Shown here: one piece after another, positions 11,112-22,236 of the stretch
Layout: each line of letters starts with the position of its first letter
How positions within the stretch are numbered: the first letter of the stretch is position 1
Origin: Maylandia zebra
Taxonomy: Eukaryota > Chordata > Actinopteri > Cichliformes > Cichlidae
NCBI RefSeq assembly: GCF_041146795.1
Contig: NC_135182.1
Coordinates: 35,271,509-35,335,508 of the forward strand
Direction of reading: 5' to 3'
Length of the DNA: 64,000 nucleotides
Translations under genes and position numbers: made by a program
The notes under the pieces: model-generated
Database searches by the model: none
What the model saw: only the letters and a program-made list of their open reading frames with translations
Told to the model about the DNA's origin: nothing

Positions 11112-13037
11112 ATGAACACTCAACAGATGGAGCAGATGGGCCAGTTTAAGATCACAGTCTGGGAGGAAGAGAACTTCCAGGGAAAGCGCTGTGAGTTCAT
11201 GCTGGAGTGCCAGAACATCATGGAGAGGGGCTTCAACAAGATCCGCTCCATCAAGGTGGAGAATGGACCGTAAGTGAAAGACACATTAAAGCTGTTTATA
11301 CCTGTAAGCGCATTATGGATCAGCACTTTTTCTTTTTATATTTCAGTAGCAACATCTTGTACATTCATGTTTGTTCTCTTGAAATTTGAATCTCACTGAC
11401 CTGAAAAGGTCGGACTAAAGCAGACAGGAGTCAAGAAGTGGAGCAGACAGAATAACAAAAACTCTAAATTATAACCTGCGCTGTTATTAGTTTGCTGCTT
11501 GGCATGTACTGCTTGCATGTGTGTGTGCGTGTGCATGCATCCAAGTGTGTCCCTGTTGTGATATGAGTTGGCTGCGTGCAGCTGCTGGCTGTGACTCGTG
11601 ATCAGATAAAAAGGCCGGGGTGGGCACAGCCCGGCAGCGGCGGTGGAGGCAGGAGCAGTATCTAATGTTTGCTTTGTGCTCTGCAGTCACAAAAGGAGCT
11701 GCATGCTGCTTTTGTGAGCGCTGGACTCTATTGTTTAAGAAGGACGACAGTGTCAATATCATTGTGTTGTGTATTTAGTCGTCCATTAAAAGTTTTTATT
11801 GTTTAGTGTTCTTTTTTTTTTTATTTGGGGTTTATTCTGTCGTTTCCAGCACATTTAACCTCAGTGTTTCTGTCTCTTTTCTCAGCTGGGTGGGTTATGA
11901 GTACCCTGAGTTCCAGGGACAGCAGTTCATCCTGGAGAAGGGAGACTATCCTCGCTACGAGGCCTGGAGCGGAAATAGCAGCTACAGAACCGAGCACCTG
12001 CTTTCCTTCAGACCCATCAAGTGTGCTGTGAGTCCCTCCTCCTTTTCATTTATCTGTTTTCTCTTTTTATCAATCAGTCTTTGTAAGCGGTCTGTCTTCT
12101 CCACGCCTCCTGAGACATTAACCTCCCTCCTTCTTCTTGTGAATCCTGCAGATGTGTTTGCATATATTTATTTTAATGCATCACTTACAGGCTACTCATC
12201 CTGTGACGCTTCCTATCCTGTTAGCTTTAGAAATGTATTTTTTAAAGGTCTCTTTCCTTGTCTGTTGTTCCTTTAAAATAAATATGGAGCCATAGGTTCT
12301 ATATGGTTTCTAATCAACCCTGAATAAAACCCTCATAGTTCTTAGCATTAACGTCCTCTTTATTTCTCTAATTACGTACCAACTATAATGTAATAAAACA
12401 GCTTCTAAATGAGTTGTTTGCTTCTCTGCAGAACCACAGTGACAGCAAGGTGACCATGTACGAGTGTGAAGACTTCCAGGGCCGTAAGTTTGAGCTGTGC
12501 GATGACTACCCATCCCTACAGGCCATGGGCTGGTGCAGCAAGGAGGTGCCCTCTATCAAAGTCAACTCAGGAGCGTAAGTTACACGTTTTTCTCTGTGTT
12601 CAACGTCTTTCCTTAAAATAAACAACACGTGCACGTGCTTTTACTTACATATTGTGCTCTTATTTTACTCAAGTTAGTTTTTAATTTAACACGCTGCTGC
12701 AAAATATAGCTTGACGAGCTGCACAGTCTCCTGACTTTGTGCAGTGTTATAAAATATATGAAGGCTCAACCTTGTAATTGCACTGAATTTACCAAAGTGC
12801 ATTAAACTTTAAAGACTAGCAGAACCCAAAGATGCTTTACTGAATCCTTTGATGTGACCTCGACTCTAACCCTCCCTCCTTCTTTACAGCTGGGTTGCCT
12901 ACCAGTTCCCTGGTTACCGTGGCTACCAGTACATCCTGGAGAGAGATAGACACCAAGGCGAGTACAGAAACTACAATGAGTACAGCACCCAGGCTCACAC
13001 CAACCAGGTGCAGTCCATTCGTAGGATCCAGCACTAA
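11112..13037 (+). CDS. cryba2: Beta-crystallin A2
   Basis: Coding exons are 11112-11269, 11886-12027, 12432-12574 and 12890-13037. All junctions are GT/AG and the frame joins cleanly to 196 residues; human CRYBA2 has 197. The start has a good context (AGCCATGA). A short N-terminal arm (about 12 residues) precedes four Greek-key motifs, one per exon, the classic beta-crystallin plan. Motif 1 begins [11 protein letters not shown], motif 2 [14 protein letters not shown], motif 3 [11 protein letters not shown] and motif 4 [14 protein letters not shown]. Motifs 1-2 and 3-4 form the two domains. Beta-crystallins are structural lens proteins that assemble as oligomers. CRYBA2 is also a marker of islet and neuroendocrine cells. 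The fish a or b copy is not settled. Confidence 0.96.
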
Positions 13038-13243
13038 GCCTCCACACTGCCGGCCTGACCCCACCTGAAAAAGAAACCCCTCCCCATAATCGCTCTCTCA
13101 ACTTGAACCCTGGACAGATCGCTGTCACAGAACAGTAGATGGACAAACTCTTTCTATCACTCTGTGGCTCTGCATGTATGGATATCTAAGTACCTACTTC
13201 TACTATCATGCTGAAGCATGTTCTTGAAATTCTTGAAATAGGA

Positions 13244-13249
13244 AATAAA
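13244..13249 (+). terminator. cryba2: cryba2 poly(A) signal
   Basis: AATAAA lies 207 bases after the stop codon, giving a short 3' UTR. A second AATAAA at 13604-13609 could serve a longer form. Confidence 0.65.
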
Positions 13250-14301
13250 GGCTTTTCTTCAAAACTAGACACTGTTTGTCGGTATTCTTTTTCTTTTTTC
13301 TTTTTCTTTACATGAAAGTTTATCAACCCAAATAGAATAAATGGAAATGAAGAGCTCAGAGAAAGTGGCTGTAATACTCGACTTCTACTAAGCTATTAAT
13401 CTGTACCTGCAGTTAGACTGCAGGTGTCCAAGCATTGCAAAACCTTTGTAGCTCTATGAAGACGTTGTTCTCAGAGGCAGGTTTTGCTTTGTGTTTATTT
13501 GAAGTGCATATTTGGCCTTTCAGTGAACATCCCTGGAAAGATTTGATTCTGTTAGGCTTCAGGATGTATAATGTTGTTCTTGTCATACTGTATTCTTATT
13601 TCCAATAAACAAGAGCACAAGATCACTTTGGTTTCTATTATTTGTTTTTCAACTGTTTGAGGCACAGTTTGGCAAACTGACCAATAAAGCAACGCTCCGT
13701 GAAAGCAACATGTGGCAGTTGGCCACTCAAAGCCGGCACCTTTAGACAGCTGACACTCCTTAACAGACATATGTAAATAAGAAAAAAACATGGGCATGAG
13801 TGGCTTTTTATTTCATTTCAACTGACTTCCTCTGCTATGATGGTGTTAAAGTGCTATTAAAGCTAACAAACTTAATAAAAAATCCAGCAGGAGTTCCCCG
13901 AGAGACAAAACATCATAAATGTTATGTTTTAGTTTCAGATAAAAGTTTAGATACATTTTAGGTTTCACAACTTAATCGATCAGTTTGATCCAAATGAAAA
14001 CTGCAGCCTCTGCAGTATAAAATCAAGAGATATCCGAAAGCAGCCCTTAATAGTGTGAACAGCATACACAGCATTACACTCAACCTTGCATACCGTGAGT
14101 ACTTCATTTGAAAGTCTAGTAGCTTAGCATTTGTTTGCTCACTCTGATGTGTCACTGTGATGTTGATCTTACAGTCGCACTCCGGGTTCCTGGAGTGTGT
14201 TTACCTCCACCTACACTCCTCCTGTTGGTCCAGGACATAGGATTCCGTGTTACACCCCCAAAAAAAGCTTTCACAGTCCCACACCCAAAAAACAGGATCT
14301 T

Positions 14302-14446
14302 TATATAAATGTGTAACCACGCGGCACACACCTTTCTCAAATATACATTCCTCTGCAGACTGATTAAAGCCGCTGCAGCGCTGATTACAGAGGAGTGACA
14401 CTTGAGTAGACAAGAAAGTTACAGCTGCACAGCTCAGAGCACCAAG
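14302..14446 (+). promoter_or_regulatory. Possible orphan TATA promoter and short exon
   Basis: TATATAAA at 14302-14309 is followed by a stretch ending ACCAAG and GTAAGC at 14447, a good donor. It might be an alternative upstream exon for fev or a non-coding transcript. No coding potential is visible and it may be chance. Confidence 0.2.
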
Positions 14447-15049
14447 GTAAGCTCGAGACTTTACAGAGAAAACTTCATTGTTACAGCTTTTCGTAATGTT
14501 TGCAGGGTTGATTAGTCTGTGGTTTAGAATTACAGCTTTAAAATATGAAGTTACTTCATTCGATTTGAATATTTAAAGTTGTCAAGTAACAAATTGAGTC
14601 CGGTGGTTATTGTGGGGTTTGCTAACAGTGACACTTTTGACTCTTTAGGTTTACAAGTGAGAAATGACACCACCTGGCTACCGGCTGATGCTAACTTTGC
14701 TTTTTATATTATAGATTATGTGCTCTAGCTCAGATAAATGACTTTTTTTTACTCTTTTTTATTTTTACTTTTAAGTTTGAATGTTCCTCCAGTGGATTTC
14801 TGTCCTCAGACTGAGCACAGGTGGACGTTTATGCATCCATTTCTCTTCCTTTCACTTCTCCAGTGGATTCAGTCTGGCTTTCGAGGCTTGTTTTAAGTTG
14901 CCTGTGAATTTTATCTGTTACACAGGCAGCTAAAGCAAGCCTTGAACACCAAAGACACACCTACCAGGACATCTCCAAACTGAAGGGGGACAAAATATGC
15001 TGTGAAATATATGATTATGAGCTCCGAACCAGCCAGTTACAAAGCTTTT

Positions 15050-15051
<2 letters not shown>

Positions 15052-15145
<94 letters not shown>
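15052..15145 (+). repeat. (TG)47 microsatellite
   Basis: Uninterrupted TG for 94 bases. It opens spurious poly-Cys-Val and poly-His-Thr frames, which are not genes. Confidence 0.97.
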
Positions 15146-15146
<1 letters not shown>

Positions 15147-15429
15147 TGCTGATATTTTATTCCAAGCTGTCTGCTTTGACTGTGATAACTCACCATATAA
15201 AAATAAACAGCTGTACACTTGATGCTCTGGTGCTTTTTAAAAAATAAAAAATAAACACGTGTGCATTTGTGCGTGTCTGACCTCAGTCATGTGACTCATT
15301 ATAAAGATGATTAATGATAAGCAGATATTCACTTTCAGTTCAGTCAGCACAGAGGACTGATTATATGTTATGAACTAAGATGTCATCTTTACAAAGGCCA
15401 GATGTATTTTCAGCAAATTAAAGGAACTA

Positions 15430-15545
15430 GTTTATGCATCCATGTCCAGTTCAGGGTCATGGTGGGCGGGGCTTTGAACATATCGCAGGTTGCCAGTTTA
15501 TGGGCGGTATGGCAAACTTAGAATCACCAGTTATTCTAACAGGCA
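15430..15545. repeat. Degenerate teleost interspersed repeat
   Basis: The order 'tcagggtcatgg', 'tatcgcaggttgccag', 'gaatcaccag' resembles the better-kept copy at 61643-61948. Heavily diverged. Confidence 0.3.
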
Positions 15546-16480
15546 TGTGAGAGGAAGTCAAAGAGTGGATTTGTTGCTGTGAGGCAGCAGCGCGAAGCCT
15601 TTTTTAAAGCAATGTATCTGTTAAAATCTTTGTTCGAGGTGGCAAAGAGGATGGCTCAAATGTGCCAAGTGACAGAAGTGAAAGTGCTTTTGTGTTTATG
15701 ACCATGTTATTAACAGACAGCAGGTATATGCTGCACTGTCAGGTTATGATGCATTGATGCTGTTGTTGCGGACGGAAAAAGACGAAGAAAACGTGTCAGA
15801 GTCTTTGCATTTGGTGTTTTTAATAAAATGGATTTTGTTGGATGATATAATGTACTGGAACCAAACCAGGGACACTGAACATTTCTAAAGACATTAAGTC
15901 ACCAGAACCTAAATAAATATTAAAATATTAAATATTTTGGTACATTGTTACTGCGTCTTTGACACACTATTTAAAGAATGTTGAATTTTCAAACTATAAG
16001 CTCCCCAGCGGAGGATTTTCTTAATAAAGGTAATGTGTGTTATTAGTTGCATAAAGCTCTATCATCAGCCCGCGTTGCCCGTATGATGCCTTATTTACGC
16101 CTGAAGAAATGCGCAGACTCTAGCACATGGCCATAAAGCCCATGGGCTTTTCACTCCACTGCTTCTAAAAACACAGACGTATAAAATTATGAGTGGACAC
16201 GATAACGTCAACGAGCATCACTAGGCATGGTTTTAAAGTTACGACCTCATTACCCCCAGATTGAGGCCATATAACCTTAAACCCACACAGAGCAGGTTAG
16301 GAGGGATGAAATGTTCTTGTTTTCTCGTGGCCACTGAAGCGTATTTTTTCAAGGTAAATATTCTTTTTCCAACATGAAATAGGTCTTTGTTGTTTGCCGA
16401 GAGGTAAAGAGGCGGAAAAGTGAGGAGGATCTGAACTGGTTTCCATGTCAAACACTTCAATTCACCATAGAAACTCAGAT

Positions 16481-16789
16481 CTTAACGCGGAAACTTTATT
16501 AAACTGTGATGGTGGATTGATAAGGGCCGAATTTCTATTGGCCTCTTTTTATTGTGGGCGCCAGGCGGGCTGACAGAGGTAAATTGCTCTTTTAATTAAA
16601 GCAATGCACCAGGGGAAATTGCTGTCTGAATATTGTCTCAGAGATGGGGGCCAGTGACAGTTGCCTGGAAACTTCAATCTGTCTACCCGCATTTATTCCA
16701 GATCACAGTTATGAGATAAAGTTTAATAAAAATCTTTTCCTCCGCCACCAACGAAATGAAATCCAACCCTTTCTGAACAAGTGAACACA
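16481..16789 (+). promoter_or_regulatory. fev: fev promoter-proximal region
   Basis: It contains GATA motifs at 16518-16523 (TGATAA) and 16714-16719 (AGATAA), an inverted CCAAT (ATTGG near 16537) and no clear TATA box. GATA2/3 are known activators of Fev/Pet-1 in serotonergic neurons. Use of these sites is inference. Confidence 0.4.
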
Positions 16790-19132
16790 ATGAGACAGGA
16801 CTGCGGAGGAAACCTCATGTTCAACATGTATCTCTCAGGTTCGTCATTTGGTCCCATTAAGAATGAGAGAAACAGCCCGTTTTATATATCTATCGAGATT
16901 TTTTACATTTTTCTCCGGGTGTCGGTGTCCTGCCGGCGATGATGCTCCGTTTCCAGGCCAGAGCATTGTTCAGCCTTTTCAATCTGAAAGCCCGTCTGCT
17001 CTTTTGTCGGAAATCGGAAATCCTTTTTCCTGGACGCGTTTCCTGGCTTCTAGCAGAGACTGCAAAGGCGACATGCTCCAGGCATTAGACTGCAAATGGA
17101 CCAGGATACAATTGGAATTTTGAAGCTCAGTGTTTGAATTTTTAAACCTTATTTTGTTTTATTTGTATTTTTTCCTTGCGCTCCAGTTTGCAACATTTTA
17201 GAAAAATCGGAGCATTTTTGAGCAGCTCTAATCTCAGTCCTCCGGTTCTTTCAATGCATTTTTCTACTTTCTTGAGATATTGCGCTTCTTGCTAGATTGT
17301 GCCTATAAAATCTGACCATGAAGAGATTTTTGTTCTTCTAAATAAATATTAAATCATAATATTTTGAAATACAAGTGATAAAAATCATCTGCATAAGAAA
17401 TCCTCTTGTCGTAGTTTCTGGATGAAGATGCTGAAAATGTGTCTGTTTTCATTTCAGATCCAACAGAAAGTCTGTTGAAAGAAAGCAAAGGAACCTCCTG
17501 GGCTCCGATAAATACAGGAGTTCAAAAAGGTAAGAGGACAAACTCAGAGCCTCGTCCGCAGAGACGCTAAATACCGTCACTGCGGAGTGTCCAGCTCCTA
17601 ATTAGCAGTTTACTTATTTTTAATGGAGAGCGTCTTCAAACGCAAAGATATATGAAAACATAAAAAATGATATCATAATAATAAAAATGATGTTAGAAAA
17701 TAGTCCCACAGAAACCTCTCAAATTATATCGCAAACGGGTCGATACATAAAAATAGTTTCTGAAATAAAAAAATATTGATCACAATATCATAATAAATGT
17801 TAATAAAACAAAATATATGACAATAATAGCAGGATTTTAATGCGTTTACTCTGCGTTTCATGTATTTCCTATAGTCGCGTCTTTAGGTTTAATAGATCAT
17901 TCAGCCGGTTCTGAAACGTATTCAGTTCTTTTTCTCATGTTTTTTTTTTTTTTTGCACCATCACATTATTTTTCTTTTCTCCTCTAAAACAGATAATTAT
18001 CAAAGCATCTCCGGGATCATTTCGAAAGAAAATAAAAATCGTGTTTATTTTATGATTAAAAAAACACAACGGCCAAAATGAATTTGTCACATCTTGTGTT
18101 GGACGCTAATATTCACTCTTACTGCTCTCAGGACTTCCTGCAAAGATGTTTTAATTTATTTTAAATTTCTGATGATTATGAGCAGCGTGTTTTTTAAATA
18201 TATGTTATAGAAAATATGGAGAAGCTAAATATAACCGGACCCATTTAAGCTGCTTTAGAGGAGTAAATAGAGATTTGTAAAATGATGTCATGATGGAGTT
18301 ATTATCTTTAATTATATGTAATAAAATAACTGCGTATCTTTTGCGTGTCTTACATTATTTAATACCTGAATTTTCAAATATGATGAAATTCACAATATTA
18401 TCTTTCATGAACTGATAATGCTGAATTATGTAAACCGTTATTTTGAGACCAGTTATCTATCTATCTATCTAGATATATCATTTTTTACTTTCTAGACAAA
18501 ATTTTGTATTTTTTGGTTTGTTGTTGTTTTCGGGATTTATTTCAGATTATTTCCGGACCAGTTGTGATTTTCTTTTCTTCCTACACTCAGGGAGTGGGCA
18601 GATTCAGCTCTGGCAGTTCCTGCTGGAGCTCCTCTCTGACAGCACCAACATGTCATGCATCGCGTGGGAGGGCACCAACGGAGAGTTCAAGCTCATCGAC
18701 CCTGATGAGGTGGCCCGGCGCTGGGGGGAGCGCAAAAGCAAACCCAACATGAACTACGACAAGCTGAGCCGGGCGCTGCGCTACTACTACGACAAAAACA
18801 TCATGACCAAAGTCCACGGCAAAAGATACGCCTACAAGTTTGATTTCCACGGCTTGGCGCAGGTGTGCCAGCCGTCCACCACCGAGCAGGCCATCTACAA
18901 ATTTCAGGGCAACTTCTCCCCGATCCCCTTCTCCGGGATTTCCAAACTGAACCTCGTGGCTCCTGGCGTGGGGCCTTCGGGGTTCTCCTACTGGGCTGGC
19001 TCCACACCAGCGGCTCTGTACCACAGCCACAACCTCCAGCCTCCGGGGCCGTTTGGCACCGTGTCCCCGTCCCACATCGGCTGCGTCAACAACATCAGCA
19101 GTCTGAGCACCATCAACAACCACTACAACTGA
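16790..19132 (+). CDS. fev: ETS-domain transcription factor Fev (Pet-1)
   Basis: Coding exons are 16790-16838, 17458-17529 and 18591-19132, with GT/AG junctions and frame kept, giving 220 residues (human 238). The start begins MRQ, as in mammals. The ETS domain spans about residues 43-126: [11 protein letters not shown] (45-55), WEG (66-68), [20 protein letters not shown] (77-96) and the recognition helix [11 protein letters not shown] (99-109), where Arg101 and Arg104 contact GGA. The C-terminal part keeps SKLNL and GFSYW blocks but lacks the long alanine runs of mammalian FEV. Fev drives serotonergic neuron identity (tph2, slc6a4) in the nucleus and also marks pancreatic endocrine progenitors. 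Confidence 0.96.
18456..18472 (+). repeat. (TATC)n short tandem repeat in fev intron 2
   Basis: About four ATCT units lie in intron 2, upstream of the acceptor at 18590. It is AT-rich and not coding. Confidence 0.6.
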
Positions 19133-19547
19133 CTCTCGATGCGTATTTTAGACACACCGGGAAACCGACACACTGCAGTGAGGGAGGACAGACAAACAGC
19201 ACAAACACGCTGACTTTGGTGTTTGGCGGGGAAAATATGATTTAGGCTCAAAGTGGTTCAAAATTAGATGTTTTTAAAATGTCAAGTCAGGCTTTTTAAG
19301 CGGCGCAAAGTTGTGTTTAAACTCAAGATTATGACTAATGACACCGGACGTCTTCTTGCATGCAAGTAAGGCACGAAAACGTAGAAATTAAATATTTAAT
19401 TTAATTTAATTTAATCCTTGTGGAGAAGCGATTACGATCAGATTACGCACAGTGCTTTGAACCTGAGCGCTTAATTTGATCCATAAATATTCCAAATATG
19501 AAATGTCCTTATTTAGGCCACTATCAGTGAGACGTAATCGGAAACCA

Positions 19548-19622
19548 AATAAAGGTTTACACGATGCTTGTTTTTGAAACAACAAACAAATAGTGTACAT
19601 ATATTTAAAAACGTTGAATAAA
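19548..19622 (+). terminator. fev: Candidate fev poly(A) signals
   Basis: AATAAA occurs at 19548-19553 and 19617-19622, which would give 3' UTRs of roughly 440-510 bases. Which one is used cannot be told. Confidence 0.45.
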
Positions 19623-19769
19623 TAATAAATTATCTTTCAGATCCATTTCCTATCAGACCTCGGCTCCCTCGCTCTCCCAGCCCTTTCCCTGAGTTCAGTG
19701 TTTGTTTTCACATCTTCAGGTGGATTTGCACCGACGTGGGCGCGAGCTGCCAAACTACCATCGGACTAG

Positions 19770-19785
19770 TGGCGCCATCTTGTGG
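19770..19785 (-). promoter_or_regulatory. CTCF-like motif downstream of fev
   Basis: Read on the minus strand it is CCACAAGATGGCGCCA, close to the CTCF core (CCASNAGRKGGC). It lies about 150 bases after the last likely fev poly(A) signal. Confidence 0.4.
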
Positions 19786-20329
19786 TTATGGATGAAAACA
19801 GGCTTGTTGGACTGGAATGAGACTCGCTTGAATCATGCTGTCACGTCGATCACCGTTTGGTTATAAATCAGATCAGACGTAATGAAACTCTTTGTAGGAA
19901 AAACAAACCTCACGCAATAAAAAATGAAAGCAGCGCACAGACACGGGGAACAGGAACTTTGTGTGAAATAGGCTGAGTAGAAACCGAAACTGTGAATTCC
20001 CAAACTGCTCTGTAAATACTGTAGAGTAGAGACCGGCTCAGACTATAGAAGCTCTTCAGTGATTTTAAAGTGAATTCATTCACACTGTGACTAAAACAAC
20101 TGTACCAATAAAAATACATAAATAAACTCTTCTGAATAAAAATGTTGTCAGTATTGTGGGATTCATTTATTTGAAAGCGTGATCTTTATGTTGACCCAAA
20201 CGTGGGTGAGCCTGTAAATGTCCTCCATGCGCCAAACCGTCAGTGCTGTTTCTCAAAATGCAAACTTTTATTTGGATTTGTGGACTGACCGGCTGCAGCA
20301 GTCTCGGTAATCAGAGAAAAGTTTGCAGT
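19786..20329. other. Intergenic, nothing recognised
   Basis: No gene or repeat family seen. The open frames here are short and unlike any known protein. Confidence 0.45.
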
Positions 20330-20575
20330 ATTTGTCTTGATGCATGCTCAATCATCCAGCTAAATCCCAAAGGTTGATTCTGTTCACCTGGACGCAGCGT
20401 GACTTCCTCAGTCTCAGCTGACTGCAGGTTTCTTATAAACAGTACATTTGCACAATGACTGAAACCAGCACCACTGAATGAACAACGGGCTGTGAGGTCA
20501 GTTTCATGATCATTAATATGCAGATTGTCATGACCATTGATCATCAACCACTGGTCTAAGACCATTGATCAATGC
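20330..20575 (-). mobile_element. Penelope element terminal repeat, inverted copy
   Basis: This stretch is the reverse complement, with some divergence, of 21000-21235. Shared text includes 'ttcattcagtggtgctggtt', 'tcagtcattgtgcaaatgt' and 'cctgcagtcagctgagactg'. Penelope-like elements often carry LTR-like repeats in inverted order, which explains the arrangement. Confidence 0.75.
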
Positions 20576-20990
20576 CACTCTAGCACAACAAAGAGAGCTA
20601 CCTCGTCAGCCAGGACTCTGCAGTCTATTTACACCAGGGGTAGGCACCTCCAGGCCTCGAGTGCCGGTGTCCTGCAGGTTTTAGATGTGTCCATGATCCA
20701 TCACAGCTGATTTAAAGGGCTAAATGACTCCTCAGCATTTCTTGAAGTTCCCAGGGTGGGATCTAAAACCTGCAGGACACCGGCACTTGAGGCCTGGAGT
20801 TGCCTACCCCTGATTTACACCAACAGGCCAGTGGACACTCTTTCAATGATGAGGATGTACACATCGTGCGGAGCACCGAGTCAAAGAGGCCATTTACGTG
20901 AAAAGGGAACGACCATCTCTGAATCGAGGAGGGGGCCTAAGGGTCCATCTGTCACCATCTTACAATGCTGTGATTGCAGCCATTCCCCAA
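20576..20990 (+). pseudogene. Penelope-like element GIY-YIG endonuclease C-terminus, broken
   Basis: In pieces it reads SGQDSAVY, then ASGHSFNDEDVHI, then EAIYVKRERPSLNRGGGLR and LSPSYNAVIAAIP. These are conserved blocks of the C-terminal endonuclease part of Penelope-like retroelements. The frame is cut by a hAT MITE at 20635-20812 and by a small deletion and frameshift near 20865-20880. The reverse-transcriptase part is missing, so the copy is dead. Confidence 0.75.
20635..20812. mobile_element. hAT-type MITE with 8-bp target duplication
   Basis: Its ends are CAGGGGTAGGCA and the matching TGCCTACCCCTG. The inverted arms extend through 'ccaggcctcgagtgccggtg' and 'tcctgcaggttttaga'. It is flanked by ATTTACAC at 20627-20634 and 20813-20820. 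An 8-bp duplication and CAGGG ends identify a non-autonomous hAT element. It carries no open frame. Confidence 0.88.
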
Positions 20991-21235
20991 CTCTCTGTGA
21001 ATGGGACTCATGGCCATGGATCAGTGGGCTTTGATCAATGTGCATGTTAATGATCAAGGAACTGACCTCCCAGCTCATTGTTCATTCAGTGGTGCTGGTT
21101 TCAGTCATTGTGCAAATGTGCTGTTTATAAGGTTTGAAACCTGCAGTCAGCTGAGACTGAAGACGTCACCTGGATCAGTGACGAAACGTTTCTCTCACTG
21201 ACAACGTCCAGATGAACAGAATCAACTTTTTGGGA
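20991..21235 (+). mobile_element. Penelope element terminal repeat, direct copy
   Basis: It follows the endonuclease remnant and ends with 'gatgaacagaatcaact'. It includes GGATCAGTGACGAAACG at 21172-21188, a degenerate hammerhead-ribozyme-like core expected in Penelope terminal repeats. Confidence 0.7.
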
Positions 21236-22153
21236 GTCTCGCACATTACATCAGCATGAGCTCTGGCATCAGCCACACTTTATATTACTGGTTTGTCAGC
21301 ATGATGGTGTCTATGATGCTGTAACTGACAAAAACAACATATTTCAGCTCATAATGTGCTCCTGGTCCTGCAGTGACTCATCCTGTTGGTCCAAACAGAC
21401 CCACAAACAACCAGCCATCTTTATCACTGTGAATTACAAACAACAAACAGACAAGCTTTATTTGTCACATTTATTATTACAGGTGAAATGCATGTGTGGC
21501 TTCTTTAAAAAGAAGAAAATATTTATTGTTCTTTCAGCTGTGGAAGTATAAAAATATACAGTAATGTGAAATTGAAGCGTTTCTAAACATACGACTGAAA
21601 AGTCCATCAAATGTGCTTATGCTGTTTCAAGTGTCAGCTGCTGCTCATCGTGAAAGTGACTCCAAATAAGAGACGTAAAATAAGGGCAGTAAATCTTTTC
21701 ATCCATGTGGGGGCAGCACAACTCTTCCAACGTCAGGATCCAGCTTATGTAACCAGGTGATAACAGAGCTGCTCTAATATAGAACATGGAGCATTTGCAA
21801 ATAGCAGATTAACCCCAAACCTCATTTTATGAAAGTGCGAGACTGCAGAGGTTTGCCTGGGTGAGCACGACCAGTGGAACAATGGGACGTTCACACGTTT
21901 TACTGGTTATATATAAATAATTAAAACAACATTCTTAGCAGATAATGTCCTTTATCAGTCAGACTGATCAGTGATTCAGAAGGAAGGGATGTGTGTGTGA
22001 GGGAGGGAGGGAGAGGAAATAGAGAATGGTCCGCTCATTCACAGCACTGTTTGTGTGTGTGTGTGTCCTGCATATCAATTGGAAAGACATGGAGTCGCTA
22101 TTGACAACTGAATTTCTCTCATGCCTTGGTCCCTTACCAACAAAAGAGTCATG

Positions 22154-22236
<83 letters not shown>

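Larger units (their letters stand above)
13260..16480. other. Intergenic between cryba2 and fev
   Basis: No coding gene seen. It contains a second poly(A) signal, a possible orphan exon (14302-14446), a very long TG repeat (15052-15145) and a degenerate interspersed repeat (15430-15545). The stretch 15960-16480 has no low-complexity sequence and may carry fev regulatory elements, but no diagnostic motif was fixed. Confidence 0.45.

Noticed and set aside
11806..12276. 156-codon frame spanning a cryba2 exon and both flanking introns
   Set aside because: It reads through intron sequence. The spliced gene uses only 11886-12027 of it.
14930..15247. Long poly-His-Thr and poly-Cys-Val open frames over TG/CA tracts
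   Set aside because: Pure dinucleotide repeats are open in several frames by composition. The same applies at 22.1, 38.8-39.3, 45.2, 47.3 and 48.4 kb.
18653..19123. 156-codon frame antisense to fev exon 3
   Set aside because: A shadow of the GC-rich ETS coding exon, with no domain of its own.
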